In this document: positions 55,188 to 64,000 of the stretch, in pieces
Numbering within the stretch: the stretch's first letter is position 1
Layout of the letters: the number at the start of each line of letters is the position of its first letter
Source: Coenobita brevimanus
Taxonomy: Eukaryota > Arthropoda > Malacostraca > Decapoda > Coenobitidae
Direction: 5' to 3'
NCBI GenBank assembly: GCA_032717465.1
Contig: CM064666.1
Coordinates: forward strand, 5,756,028-5,820,027
DNA length: 64,000 bases
The notes under the pieces: model-generated
What the model was told of the DNA's origin: nothing
Databases searched by the model: none
The model's input: the letters and a program-made list of their open reading frames with translations, nothing else
Translations under genes and position numbers: made by a program

Positions 55188-56195
55188 TGTCATGAGTCAG
55201 CTGTGACATTGGCTTTTGTGGGAAACCGCGAACTCAAGTGGAATCCCAGTTTATCGTTCAGTTAACCGCTCATTCGGACGGAAGCTTTGTCAAATCAATT
55301 TTTCATTGTCATACGTGATCGTCTTTGTGTGAGACATTAGCGCTTCCGCTGAGCAATTTGTTTTGGGGGCGTTTCGCTCACTCGGCCATTAGAAAAATGC
55401 GGCCTAGTGCTCCGCTTTTCTTTCCCACGACTTATTGAGTCAAGTGTTTGTTGTGACGGAGAGAGGTACTGTGCTCCAGAAGTGTGAGAGGAGAGGTCAG
55501 CAGCACCCAGACTCCACAAGACTACAGTTCTCCAGTGCTCCCACCCTTCTTTGGGTGATACACAGCATTCATTGACCAGTATTTCTTTTCATTTTTCTAG
55601 TTTTAAGAGATTAGTTAAGGTGTTTTTCCTAGGCGTAAGAATTTAGCTCTTGTGTGAGTGAGTGAGTGCGATCTCATTAATTTGATTTTGAAATGTAACA
55701 TTATATTTATTTTTGTAATCAATAAATTTAACAGTTCATTTTCTTGAGCTTAATGTAATGTAAACTCTTGTTTCATTTCTCCGCAATTAAGCTTATTTCT
55801 CTTATAGCTCCTAGCTTGCATAAACGTTTTGCTATTCATAACTGGTACTTAGGCCAGTCTTGTTGTATTAAGCTTAAAATCCGTTGTGCCTCCTAGACGT
55901 TAAGCGTCAGCAAGAACCTGATACTATTATTAGTATTAGTTATTTATTGTCAGGGGTGAAGTAACTTTCTCCAGAAGCTAACAGTACTAAACAGCAACTG
56001 AGTGATTAGTCACTGCTGTGTACTGTTGAGAAAGTTTATAAATTCTCGTTCTTAGAGAATCGTGGGAACCAAGTCAACGTAAAGTAATCGTTGCTTGCTT
56101 TAGTAAGACAATCATTGTCCCTGCTCTGCAATATTACTGAACATTATATTATCAATTTAAATAATATAACCATTTATTTTAAAAACCCCGTGACA
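55188..56195 (+). repeat. LTR-1 3' LTR, 1008 bp, uninterrupted
   Basis: TGTCATGAGTC ... CCCCGTGACA, followed by the duplication CAGCA. Serves as the reference for reconstructing the opened 5' LTR. Confidence 0.95.
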
Positions 56196-56320
56196 CAGCA
56201 TAGTGGGATAAATTCCCAGTCATAATAGTGACAGCATAGTGAGATAAAATCCCAGTCACATAATAGTGACAGTATAGTGGGATAAGTTCCCAGTCATTAC
56301 CCCAAGGTTACAGGCTTGTG
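56196..56320 (+). repeat. LTR-2 leader: three tandem units of about 37 bp with hairpins
   Basis: TGACAGCATAGTGGGATAAA-type units: the first begins at 43770 and is split by LTR-1, the others at about 56230 and 56268. Each contains (T)GGGATAA..TTCCCA, an inverted repeat able to form a five-pair stem (one arm mutated in the middle unit). They lie between the primer-binding region and the first ORF. Confidence 0.8.
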
Positions 56321-56346
56321 AGGAGAAGCCGAGAGAAAGAGACGGA

Positions 56347-56857
56347 ATGTTAAAGGTTGCTTTGGTGGGACACAGCCAGATCCCGAGACGGTTGGAGGTG
56401 AGGGATGTTGAGTTGCAGATTTTCAGAGGGCCAGGGGCCAGAGCTAGAAATTTTTTTTCATGATCAACGGCTGAATGCTGTCTTAGGGTGGGAATGCAAC
56501 CTAGTCCTTTTATGGCTAGGGAGCAATGACATTGACGGGGAATGCACCCCTGCGAAAGTGTTTTCGGATATTAGAGAAGTAGTGGAAGAGTTGGAAAGGA
56601 AGTGTAAGGCAGCTATATGCGTGTGTCAGATAGAACCCCGGAAATATACTAAGGAAACAGCTCCCACATCAGCCAGATATAAGAGCATTCAAGTAGCAGT
56701 TAATAGAAGGATTAAACAGTTTCTGAGGAAACATAAAATTCTCCAATTCAACACTAAATTCTTTGAGCAAAATCTGGTGGACGGGGTCCACTGGAACGAT
56801 GAAGCTAGGGAGTGGATGGACGCGAAACTCATGAGGGTATCTGAAGAGTATCAGTAG
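56347..56857 (+). CDS. SGNH-hydrolase-like ORF of LTR-2 (one frameshift in a T-run)
   Basis: ATG at 56347. The frame MLKVALVGHSQIPRRLEV continues to a run of eight T (56451-56458), where it slips by one base into the frame that ends at 56857. Allowing for one T, the protein is 169 residues. SGNH blocks are all visible: nucleophile Ser10 in VGHS (block I), Gly28 in FRGPG (block II), Asn60 in LWLGSND (block III), and Asp145/His148 in LVDGVHWND (block V). The arrangement matches a GDSL/SGNH esterase-type fold. Substrate unknown. It precedes gag in the same element. Related esterase domains are established in ORF1 of CR1-group LINEs. The slip may be mutation or an assembly error. Confidence 0.8.
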
Positions 56858-56903
56858 AAGAACGAGTAGAGGTGTGAAAGAGTAATGGTATTGAATGTTA
56901 AAA

Positions 56904-57029
56904 ATGTCTAGACCAGGGCAGTTATTTTTATCCAGACCTAAAGCAGAGCAATCAGTAGTAGAAACCATGGAAAGGCTTGCCAGAGAAATTCGTAATATGA
57001 AGCCCAGACGCAAGAGAGTAACACCATGA
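56904..57029 (+). CDS. Short ORF (41 aa) overlapping the gag start
   Basis: MSRPGQLFLSRPK ... RRKRVTP, basic at the end. Its TGA overlaps the ATG of the gag frame in ATGA (57026-57029). No known domain. It could be an upstream ORF or the original N-terminus of gag displaced by a shift. Confidence 0.45.
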   Translation: MSRPGQLFLSRPKAEQSVVETMERLAREIRNMKPRRKRVTP

Positions 57030-58130
57030 ATGACTTGGTCCCCCCTCCAATTCTTTCTAATAGCTCCAGTACTAACCCAGGTCCAATCCACTCAACCCCT
57101 AACTCACGGACAATGGTCCCTAGGAAATCTCTTACCAAGCCGCGAGACATACCTATATTGGAGTTAACCACGTTACAAGGATTAGAGGCTATCGCACGAT
57201 TGGACATGTTTTTCAAGTTAGTAGAGCAGGTAGATGAGAGCGACGAGATCCGAATACAGGTAGCTAAGGGACGAATGGGACAGGAACTGGCCGTGTTCAT
57301 ACATAATTATCAGAAGGAACATCATGTACTCACCTGGCCAGAACTCAAACAGTACCTTAGAGATGAGTTTGCCATTTAAGTGACGATAGACCGAGTCTGG
57401 CAAGAGCTGGATGGTATGACATATAGTTGGGAAGAGCCCCCACAATCGTTCATACACCGTTACATTGGTCAACATGCGGTAGTGGAATTGAGATTCCCTC
57501 ACGAGAAATTCCCATGTCGAGATCGAAGGTTGAAGTGTAAGCTATGATATGGGTTGCCAACAGAGTCCCGTGAGAGCCTGGAGGGCTTCCTAGATGACTC
57601 ATACTCTCTGAGGAAATTCATAGACAGACTAGAGCATGAGAGACAATTGTTAGAAGAGAGATATGCTGGGAGAGTTAATACGACATCAGCTAATGGTTTG
57701 CAAGGGTCTCTCAATGTTTCTCAGTCCGTTTCCCAACCCCCTGTAACGGTAAAGACAGATAATGCTCCAGTAGCCGTGAATGACATGATGAAAGAGTTAG
57801 GAGACCAAATAAGAGAACTGAAGGCTGATCTAACTAAAGTAAATAAAACAGCAGTTCAAACTAAACCAGTAACCAGACGGAAGTACTTGTCCTCATTGCT
57901 TAGCTTCCTCACATGATTTGAGAGAGTGCTGGTGAAAACCACCTCCGGATTATTGTTTTGACTGCAGGCGACCCGGGTATAGACGTGGAAATAAAGGTTG
58001 TCCCAGACGAGCAAGGCGGCCTCAGTCGGCTGTGAACGCGCAGGCTAACCCAACTCCGACTGCTGGACAGAACGAGCCAGTCACAAATGCACAACGAACC
58101 CAGAATACGAATACGCAGATATGATTAACC
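57026..58130 (+). pseudogene. LTR-2 gag (capsid and zinc knuckle)
   Basis: From ATG 57026: a Pro/Ser-rich start, then a capsid-like region (MFFKLVEQVDESDEIRIQVA, WPELKQYLRDEFAI, VWQELDGMTYSWEEPPQSF) interrupted by TAA at 57377-57379 and TGA near 57546. A coiled-coil-like stretch follows (SYSLRKFIDRLEHERQLLEE, LGDQIRELKADLTKV) up to about 57870. In the next frame lies a canonical knuckle, CPHCLASSHDLREC, then a second with Tyr in the His position (CFDCRRPGYRRGNKGC), then a basic stretch. Broken in this copy. Confidence 0.85.
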
Positions 58131-58141
58131 GGAGGCTTATC

Positions 58142-58560
58142 TTCGCCTACCATAAGTGTGAACGTCAATGATAAAATCTTAGAAGCAGTAGTAGACACTG
58201 GGAGTGGTCAGACGCTGATCACGGAAAAGGCCTCTCGCAGACTTGGCGGGGAAATATGTACACGACGAAACCCTCCTAACTTGCAAGGTGTCACGGTTGC
58301 CCCGTTGAGAATCCTGGGCATGATCAAGGTCAACATCGGCATTGGTGCCCAGTGGTACCAAATTCATATCTTGGGACTGAAATGCTTTTGGGGTGCGAAG
58401 TAATTGGACAGGCACCACTAATCTGGAATGGAGCACAAAGGGCGTTGATGTGGGGTGGAGCCACCTACACAGTCAATCACATCCCGAGACAACGCAACAA
58501 AGTTAAGAGAGTCAGGACTGCTCCAATTGCATCGATAACTATGCAGAGTGACTTGACATA
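58142..58560 (+). pseudogene. LTR-2 aspartic protease
   Basis: ISVNVNDKILEAVVDTGSGQ contains the catalytic DTG, with Asp at 58195-58197. It is followed by ITEKASRRLGG and GVTVAPLRILGMIKVNIGIG. A frameshift near 58375 separates HILG from LLGCEVIGQAPLIW, the flap-to-end part of retropepsins. Ends at a TAG (58558-58560). Confidence 0.85.
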
Positions 58561-58570
58561 GATAAATCTA

Positions 58571-60340
58571 TTGCAAGCAGAAAAATTTAGTCCTTATCAG
58601 ACCAAATTTGTAGCCATACCTGTTGCCGAAGTACCTGAAACAATGCTAATCGTACACCCACAAGCTAGGTTCAGCCAAAACAGTCATCCATACTTAGTGA
58701 AAGTGAACTCAGAGGGACAAATACATCTGCCCCTTAATAATGTATCTAAGGTAGATAAGACATTCAAGAGAGGTACAATATTGGGTTCATACGAAAGAAT
58801 GCCGGACCAGTCACCAGGTACAATCCAAAGTGTAACTCAGATCCATAATGATTTGCTACCCAATAATGACGAAGTAGATGAGAGTGGTACACACATACAA
58901 AGGCTGAACAAGCTGATCAACGAGCAATCGTGGAGCCATCTCACGCAGAAATAAAGGGACGAGTTAGCCAAGGTAATCCTCCAGCATGATCCTTTATTCA
59001 TTCTAGATAAGAGAGAGTTGGGTACTATTGTTGGTCCTCCCGCACACATTAAGGTAGCCGATCCTCAACCGAGTCGCGGGCCGACCTATCGTTATCCAGA
59101 ACAGGTGAAGCAAATCATCGCCGATATGTTACAGGACATGGAAGATAGGGAGATCCTTGAGATGTCGACTGCGGCCTGGCTCTCTCCCATAGTACTTGTT
59201 AACAAACCAGATGGAAGTAAGCATATGTGTCTGGACTATCGCCACGTAAACACTCATCTTGCCACGGACATATACGCACTATCCAGACTCGAAGAATTAG
59301 TAGAACAAGCTGCGGGATATAAGTACTATGTAACTCTTGATATGCGGGAGGCGTATTTCCAAATCATGCTGGATGAAGAAAGTAGAGACCTCACGACCTT
59401 CAGTGATGGAGTAAGTTTGTATAGATTCAGAAGGCTTCCGTTTGGGCTAAATTGCTCTCCAGCTATTTTTTCACGTCATATGCAGGCCGTCTTAGCACTA
59501 TTATTGCGACAAGGGTGGATCAAAAACTACCTAGATGACATCATTTTGTGGGCCCATGATTTTCCGACCATACTCGACCGGCTGAGTCGGTTGTTTACAT
59601 TGTTAACCCGTAATGGTGCGAAGTTGAATCTGAGTAAATGCACATTCGGGATGAAAGAAGTCACTTTCCTTGGATATAAGATCTCCGCCGAGGGTAGTAA
59701 GCCAGATCCTAAAAATATTGAGGCAGTCTCCAAAATGAAGCAGCTGACCAATGTAAAAGAAGTGCGCAGATTTTTGGGTATGTGTGGTTTCTACAGGAAA
59801 CACGTTCCATCATTTGCTAAAGTTGCCACACCCCTAACCAATCTAACCAAATCAACAGTGAATTTTGAATGGACAGATCAGTGCCAGGAGGGATTCGAAC
59901 ATCTGAAATTATGCCTTATTAATGCACCTATCCTGGTCAGAGCGAGTGTAGAACGACCGTTTATCGTCACCACTGATGCTAGTAACACACATGTTGGAGG
60001 CGTTCTGAGTCAGATCCAACCAGATGGGACAGATAGACTGATCGGGCACTTTTCAAAGAAATTGGGACCGGTACTCAGTGACAGACAAAGAAGCTCTTGC
60101 GGTAGTGTTAACGTGTCGCCATTTTTCACATTATTTGTGGGGGAACATTTTTACGATTGTTACAGACCACCAACCACTAACCAGTGTATTTAAGAGAAAA
60201 ACTAAATCACCCCGTATAAATAGGTGGATACTTGAAATGCGAGAGTTTAATTACAACATTCAATATGCCAAAGGCAAGTATAATTAGGTAGCAGATCAGT
60301 TATCTAGATCCGTTCGAGTCATAGTACATTCACCGGAGTC
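58571..60340 (+). pseudogene. LTR-2 reverse transcriptase and RNase H
   Basis: After a linker frame (58571-58954, stop TAA) the frame 59018-60193 carries the Gypsy RT: AWLSPIVLVNKPDGSKHMCL, DYRHVN, YYVTLDMREAYFQI (motif A), RFRRLPFGLNCSPAIF (motif B) and KNYLDDIILW (motif C, YLDD variant). Then come KCTFGMKEVTFLGYKIS and RRFLGMCGFYRKHVPSFA. RNase H begins FIVTTDASNTHVGGVLSQ. Near 60085 a one-base shift moves the TDKEALAVVLTCRHF block into the frame 60078-60287. The match to Ty3/Gypsy enzymes is strong throughout. Confidence 0.92.
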
Positions 60341-60417
60341 TGGTTGGGGCTGATGAGGGAACAGATGCGATGATAAGCAGAAAGAAGATCTAATGTGGGA
60401 AGAATATTATCCAATAT

Positions 60418-61677
60418 TTGCGAAGTGAAAGGTTTCCAGCCAGAAGGCTACCTAAAGCTGCTCTAAGTCAATTTGCACTTCAGAATGAATTGTTATATTA
60501 CACCAGGGTTAAGTCAGATGGCACTATCCAATATTGTTTAGTAGTCCCACAGACCATGATTGGTCAAGCAATGAAGTTAGCTCATGAGACATCTGGACAT
60601 TTGGGCCAGAAGACGATCCAAAAGGCAGAGGAACTCTTCTACTGGCCTAATTTGAAAGTAGATATTTGTCAGTATGTAAAAGAGTGTGTAACCTGTCAGC
60701 GATTCAAAGGCGAAGCTGGACTACAACAGCAGTATAAAGAGTTTCCACCTGTGGATAAACCACTTGAAAGAATCAGTATAGATTTGACAGATATGGCTGC
60801 TGGAGTACAGGGCTATCGCTACATGATGACGCTGATTAATCACTACTCTAGGTATGTTAAATTCTATCCTCTTAAAACAAAACATACACACACGATAGTA
60901 CACAACCCAGGGAAGTTTATGGCAGACTATGGCACTCCAAGAGGGGTTATGGTGGACAATGGGGGAGAGTTCTACAGTCGGGAGTTCCAGGAGTTCTGCA
61001 GGAGGCGAAATGTTACGATCTGGTATATCACGCCGTATCATCCTCAGAGTGATGGGATGGTTGAAAGGATGCACTGCACCTTCAAGAGTGTGCTGGCCTG
61101 TTTGAGTAATGGGCATCCTCTCCGCTGGCCTGAACTCGTGCAACCAACCCAGGTTGTGATGAATCAGGCCTGGCACTCCTCTATGGGACACCAACCCTAT
61201 TTTACATTTTTCTCTCGCTACCTGCCTAGAATTGTTAGTGCTTCCTTGCCCTGTGTTCATGGTGAAGAGGACGAGTTGGCTGTTGCTCACGAGCTAATTA
61301 AACAGACCCATGAGAAAATGACCAGAAAGTATAGAAGTGTGGCGAACCGCCGGCGTAAGAATCAGTCGGTAGGAGTTCACAGTCTGGTGTGGATAAAATG
61401 GGAGACCCCTATCCCAGGGACATGTCGAAAGTTGAATGTGACATGGGATGGGCCTTACCGAGTAGTGCAAGAATTATTGGACGGGGGAGGATATGTGTTA
61501 GAAAATGTGTTCACTGGAAACAAAGTACAAAGGGCAGCGGACAAAGTGAAGCCATACAGTGGTAGTGAGCAGGGGTTATTGGGTCCTCTTGAGGAGGAGT
61601 TTACCCCGTGTCCCGGGGATGAGAACCTACCTCTTCGAACTAGGAGGCCTCCCCGGAGGTTGATTGAAGAATGTTAG
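60418..61677 (+). CDS. LTR-2 integrase, open frame of about 419 codons
   Basis: N-terminal H2C2 zinc domain (LAHETSGHLGQKTIQKAEEL, ECVTCQRF), then the catalytic core: RISIDLTDMA (first Asp), GVMVDNGGEFYS (second Asp) and YHPQSDGMVERMH (Glu), the DDE set. The C-terminal part has VWIKWETPIP and a WDGPYRVVQELLDGGGYVL chromo-like/GPY region, then a Pro/Arg-rich end. There is no stop within the domain. No convincing own start codon, since in an intact element it would be part of the pol polyprotein. Inserts the cDNA into the genome. Confidence 0.92.
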   Translation: MRSERFPARRLPKAALSQFALQNELLYYTRVKSDGTIQYCLVVPQTMIGQAMKLAHETSGHLGQKTIQKAEELFYWPNLKVDICQYVKECVTCQRFKGEAGLQQQYKEFPPVDKPLERISIDLTDMAAGVQGYRYMMTLINHYSRYVKFYPLKTKHTHTIVHNPGKFMADYGTPRGVMVDNGGEFYSREFQEFCRRRNVTIWYITPYHPQSDGMVERMHCTFKSVLACLSNGHPLRWPELVQPTQVVMNQAWHSSMGHQPYFTFFSRYLPRIVSASLPCVHGEEDELAVAHELIKQTHEKMTRKYRSVANRRRKNQSVGVHSLVWIKWETPIPGTCRKLNVTWDGPYRVVQELLDGGGYVLENVFTGNKVQRAADKVKPYSGSEQGLLGPLEEEFTPCPGDENLPLRTRRPPRRLIEEC

Positions 61678-62390
61678 TGATGAATTGTGGTGGAAAGTTG
61701 TGGTCCGAGACAGCAAAGGTTGGTGTGCGAAACCAGACCATGTGAAAGTCAACCGCCAGTGGTGTTATATGAGAGAAAAAAATATCAAACTCAGAGTTAG
61801 GTCAAAGAGAGAGTAGACCTAGTGCTGAAGTGGGGACAAGTGCTTTAATTCGAGGGGGAAAGCTAGCTCATCCCTCAACTTACAGTCAGCACGGTTCGTG
61901 GTGAAGGGGGGTCACTTCAGGACGTAGCAAGCGCTAGTCAGTATGCCGGGTGGAGGGCTGGAAACACATGGTTGAATGAATGTGAGGAATAAACGAAGGT
62001 GTGCTTGAGAGAGTAATGTGGAAGCGCCCCCGGGACTATCTTGCTATCGAGAGTGCCAATCATAACCCAGGTGGGTGGATAACCTTGACCCGGACAGGAG
62101 GCTGGCTGGGGCGCTGATATCTTCACCAAGAAGAAAAATGGGGAAAGAGAGAGATGTGACAGGTGAAACAACCCCCAGGGGTATGTGGTTGGTGTTACAT
62201 GCAGGCCGAAAGAGCACTACTTATGAGAGGATGAAAGAGTTGTCATGTTGAGAGTGTTATGAAGAAATTAAAGTCTATTCAGAGTAAAAGGTGATGGCGC
62301 TTGACTAGTAATATCTGTCTCGTTGGCACACCTCCCTTGGTTAGTAATCTGCTGTGTGTTATGGAGTGGACAGGGGAAAATTTAGCTTCC
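61678..62390 (+). other. LTR-2 3' untranslated region
   Basis: About 0.7 kb between integrase stop and polypurine tract, with no open frame that looks like an envelope gene. Contains several AGAGAG-rich patches. Confidence 0.6.
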
Positions 62391-62405
62391 GGAGGGGGAG
62401 AGCCG
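62391..62405 (+). promoter_or_regulatory. Candidate polypurine tract of LTR-2
   Basis: GGAGGGGGAGAG ends a few bases before the 3' LTR start TGTAATGCC, the expected plus-strand primer position. Confidence 0.75.
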
Positions 62406-63760
62406 TGTAATGCCACAAGAGTCAAAACATGGGAGAGTCATGTAAATTAAGGCTTTAGTACGTAAGCTATACATTTGTAAGTGTTTACCCTAATCCATTC
62501 TAGGCTTAAGGTATAGAAACATGCTTGTACCTAGTAGTTAATACATGTTCTTTTTATTATTATTTCTGTAGCTGTAAGATCATAAATCTCATTTATGCTG
62601 CGCTAGTCCTTAAGAATATTTGTACATGTTGTAGGTGAAGCTTTGCTGGAGGCATACATGGGGTATTTGAGTGGCGTACTGTCTGTACTCATTTTCTATT
62701 AAATCAGATCTGATGCAATCATAGTAAAGTCATAATGTTGTCGATTAACATGCTTATGGAAGAAATAACATCGTATAGAGGGGGAAAGCCGTTAAAAATT
62801 TTAGTTAGCTAGTACCCGAGGACATGACGTAATAGTTGGGTAATGTATTCCTCCGCCAAGAGGATGCTAGCGACCGCTGTTGATTCAATTTATGGCTCTT
62901 TGTGTGGAGTAATTAGAATAACTAAATTTTCCCTGTCAGATTGACAGTAAAGAAAATTAATATCTGCATCCGTTCAGAATCAGAAGTTTAGAATTGTGAC
63001 CCTCATATGGGGTAAAGCAAAAGTACCCTACACGTCATCCAAGTCACTTAGTTTCCCGCGTAGAAGAGTAAGAAGGTGTGTTAGCCAACTCCTGGCTCAC
63101 TCTCAGTTTTATCTCCGTGCCACATACAGGTGAGTTTCATTACTCTGTTTTCTTCCTTTCCCCCTTGTTCATACTGGCGTTGTGAAAGTTCAGCGATATT
63201 ATGTGTGCCGTTGTGACCTAAACTGTAGTGTAACTGACTCTCAGTTTTATCTCCGTGCCACGTACAGATGCTGTGAAAACGCCGCTTCAAAAACTCCCTC
63301 TAACCGCCATATTGTAACTGTCCTAGCAAAGTTCGTTAGGATTTACATTGTGCACTCACCATTTACACAAAACTCAGTGATTAGTTCTTTTGATTATGTA
63401 ATTGTTTAGTAAATTTATCTTGTGAAAGGAGAATAGTCGTGATTTTTTCTTTTGGTATATAGTGTATCAGGTGAGCTTGGAGAGCACCCTAAGTCCCCTA
63501 GCTAAACTCCCTCGCCTGATGTGCTCGGAGAAAGCCCTATATGCCCACGAGTGTGGGTTACCAATTCGTCCAGGATGTTAAGTTTCACTGATGTTGGGGA
63601 GGAGTGATATCTAAAGAGTAATAACATTTGTTGGCTAACTGAGGTATATGTGTCTGTATAAAATTCGTTGTGGAGAAAATTCTGTGTACTGTGAATAAAT
63701 AAAATGTTAAATGATTGAAAAATCTAGAGTTCTATCAAAAAGTAAAGCTTCATTTCTTAA
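62406..63760 (+). repeat. LTR-2 3' LTR, interrupted at its distal part by a MITE
   Basis: Uninterrupted across the site where LINE-A copy 2 entered the 5' LTR (AGCCAACTCCTGGCTCACTC at about 63082-63101), which proves that insertion. The homologous 5' LTR continues TTCTTAGAGAAAA where this copy has TTCTTAA then the MITE. Confidence 0.93.
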
Positions 63761-64000
63761 CCTGCCCCATCCTGACGTTTTCTGGGCAGTGGTACGCCCC
63801 AGTCCCGACATTGTTGGACCTTTTTTGGGGGGGGCTCAAACATCTGCTTTTGGTGAGAAACATCGAAAATCCATAGAGAAATCGCTCACCTGAGGTTTAA
63901 AATACTCGACTTAGGTACGAGTACATTCTTACCTGACTGGGTTTTCTAACAGGGTGGCACCAAAGAAAACGAGTTCTATGGGAGGGTAACTATTCCATCC
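63757..64000. mobile_element. PB-B MITE copy 2, running off the window
   Basis: TTAA at 63757-63760, then CCTGCCCCATCCTGACG, related to the PB-B left end CCCGCCCCGTCCCGACC at 45040. The interior is collinear with 45060-45290, including GGTGAGAAACATCGAAAATC and ACGAGTTCTATGGGAGG. The right end is outside the window. Confidence 0.9.

Larger units (their letters stand above)
43778..56195 (+). mobile_element. LTR-1: Gmr1-like Ty3/Gypsy element, internally deleted, nested in the LTR-2 leader
   Basis: LTRs begin TGTCA and end TGACA. The 3' LTR (55188-56195) is 1008 bp. The 5' LTR (43778-51468) is the same sequence opened by a CR1-like LINE and a LINE-B1. A 5-bp duplication CAGCA flanks the whole. 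The internal region (51469-55187, 3.7 kb) has a primer-binding site, a gag with a SCAN-like capsid segment, protease and integrase zinc domain, then repeats. The integrase core, RT and RNase H are missing, so it cannot move on its own. The gene order protease-integrase suggests the Gmr1 lineage. Confidence 0.9.
35537..64000 (+). mobile_element. LTR-2: Ty3/Gypsy retrotransposon with SGNH-hydrolase ORF, heavily interrupted
   Basis: The 5' LTR is in two pieces (35537-36220 and 42541 to about 43694) around LINE-A copy 2. The leader is split by LTR-1 (43778-56195). The internal region resumes at 56201: SGNH-like ORF, gag, protease, RT-RNase H, integrase, polypurine tract. The 3' LTR starts at 62406 and is itself cut by a PB-B MITE at 63757. 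Both LTRs start TGTAATGCC. Apart from the interruptions the internal length (about 6.3 kb) is normal for Gypsy elements. Coding frames hold several stops and shifts, so this copy is inactive. The right target duplication lies beyond the window. Confidence 0.9.

Noticed and set aside
61678..62405. Possible envelope gene downstream of the LTR-2 integrase
   Set aside because: No open frame of adequate length, signal peptide or transmembrane segment.

Overview
This is a eukaryotic window made almost wholly of transposable elements and simple repeats. There is no operon-like gene packing. The one piece of host coding sequence I recognise is a cytochrome P450 exon near 33.5 kb, with decayed relatives beside it. 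LINEs of I-like, RTE-like and CR1-like types, Ty3/Gypsy elements, piggyBac and hAT elements, a tRNA-type SINE, very long (TA)n/(TG)n tracts and short CCTAA-type runs (the arthropod telomere motif) together suggest an arthropod, most plausibly a decapod crustacean. That assignment is inference.

Layout. 1-8.6 kb: mostly anonymous DNA, two decayed fragments of one LINE family (LINE-D), a foldback repeat and a truncated RTE-like LINE end (LINE-B1). 8.6-17.1 kb (minus strand): a full-length I-like LINE (LINE-A copy 1) with 8-bp target duplications, interrupted in ORF2 by an RTE-like LINE (B2) that has its own TTGAAAAC duplication. 17.4-19.9 kb: a LINE-B1 copy interrupted by a tRNA-derived SINE. 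20.34-21.2 kb: a 38-copy, 23-bp minisatellite. 21.9-23.3 kb: a 5'-truncated LINE-A. 24.06-30.83 kb: a piggyBac-like element (PB-C) split by a LINE-B1 copy, which itself carries a complete non-autonomous hAT and a complete piggyBac element (PB-A). 31-34.5 kb: minisatellite, microsatellites and the P450 exon array. 34.59-35.50 kb: a second PB-C.

35.54 kb to the window end is one large Ty3/Gypsy element (LTR-2) blown apart by later insertions. A full-length LINE-A (36.22-42.54 kb) sits in its 5' LTR. A second LTR element (LTR-1, 43.78-56.20 kb, 5-bp duplication CAGCA) sits in its leader. A piggyBac-type MITE (PB-B) sits in its 3' LTR. LTR-1 carries in its own 5' LTR a CR1-like LINE, which holds another PB-B MITE, and a LINE-B1 with an open RT frame and an 11-bp duplication. 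Nesting reaches four levels. By eye the LTR-2 repeats differ more from each other than the LTR-1 repeats do, which agrees with the nesting order.

Most unusual content: (1) LTR-2 encodes, upstream of gag, an ORF with all four SGNH-hydrolase catalytic blocks. (2) LINE-A copies end in a conserved hairpin just before poly(A), with a compensatory base-pair change between copies. (3) LTR-1 has a SCAN-like gag and the protease followed directly by the integrase zinc domain, the gene order of Gmr1-like Gypsy elements. (4) The P450 exon start, with its splice acceptor, is tandemly repeated. Most element ORFs carry stops or frameshifts. The best-preserved frames are the LINE-B1 RT at 49.3-51.4 kb and the LTR-2 integrase.
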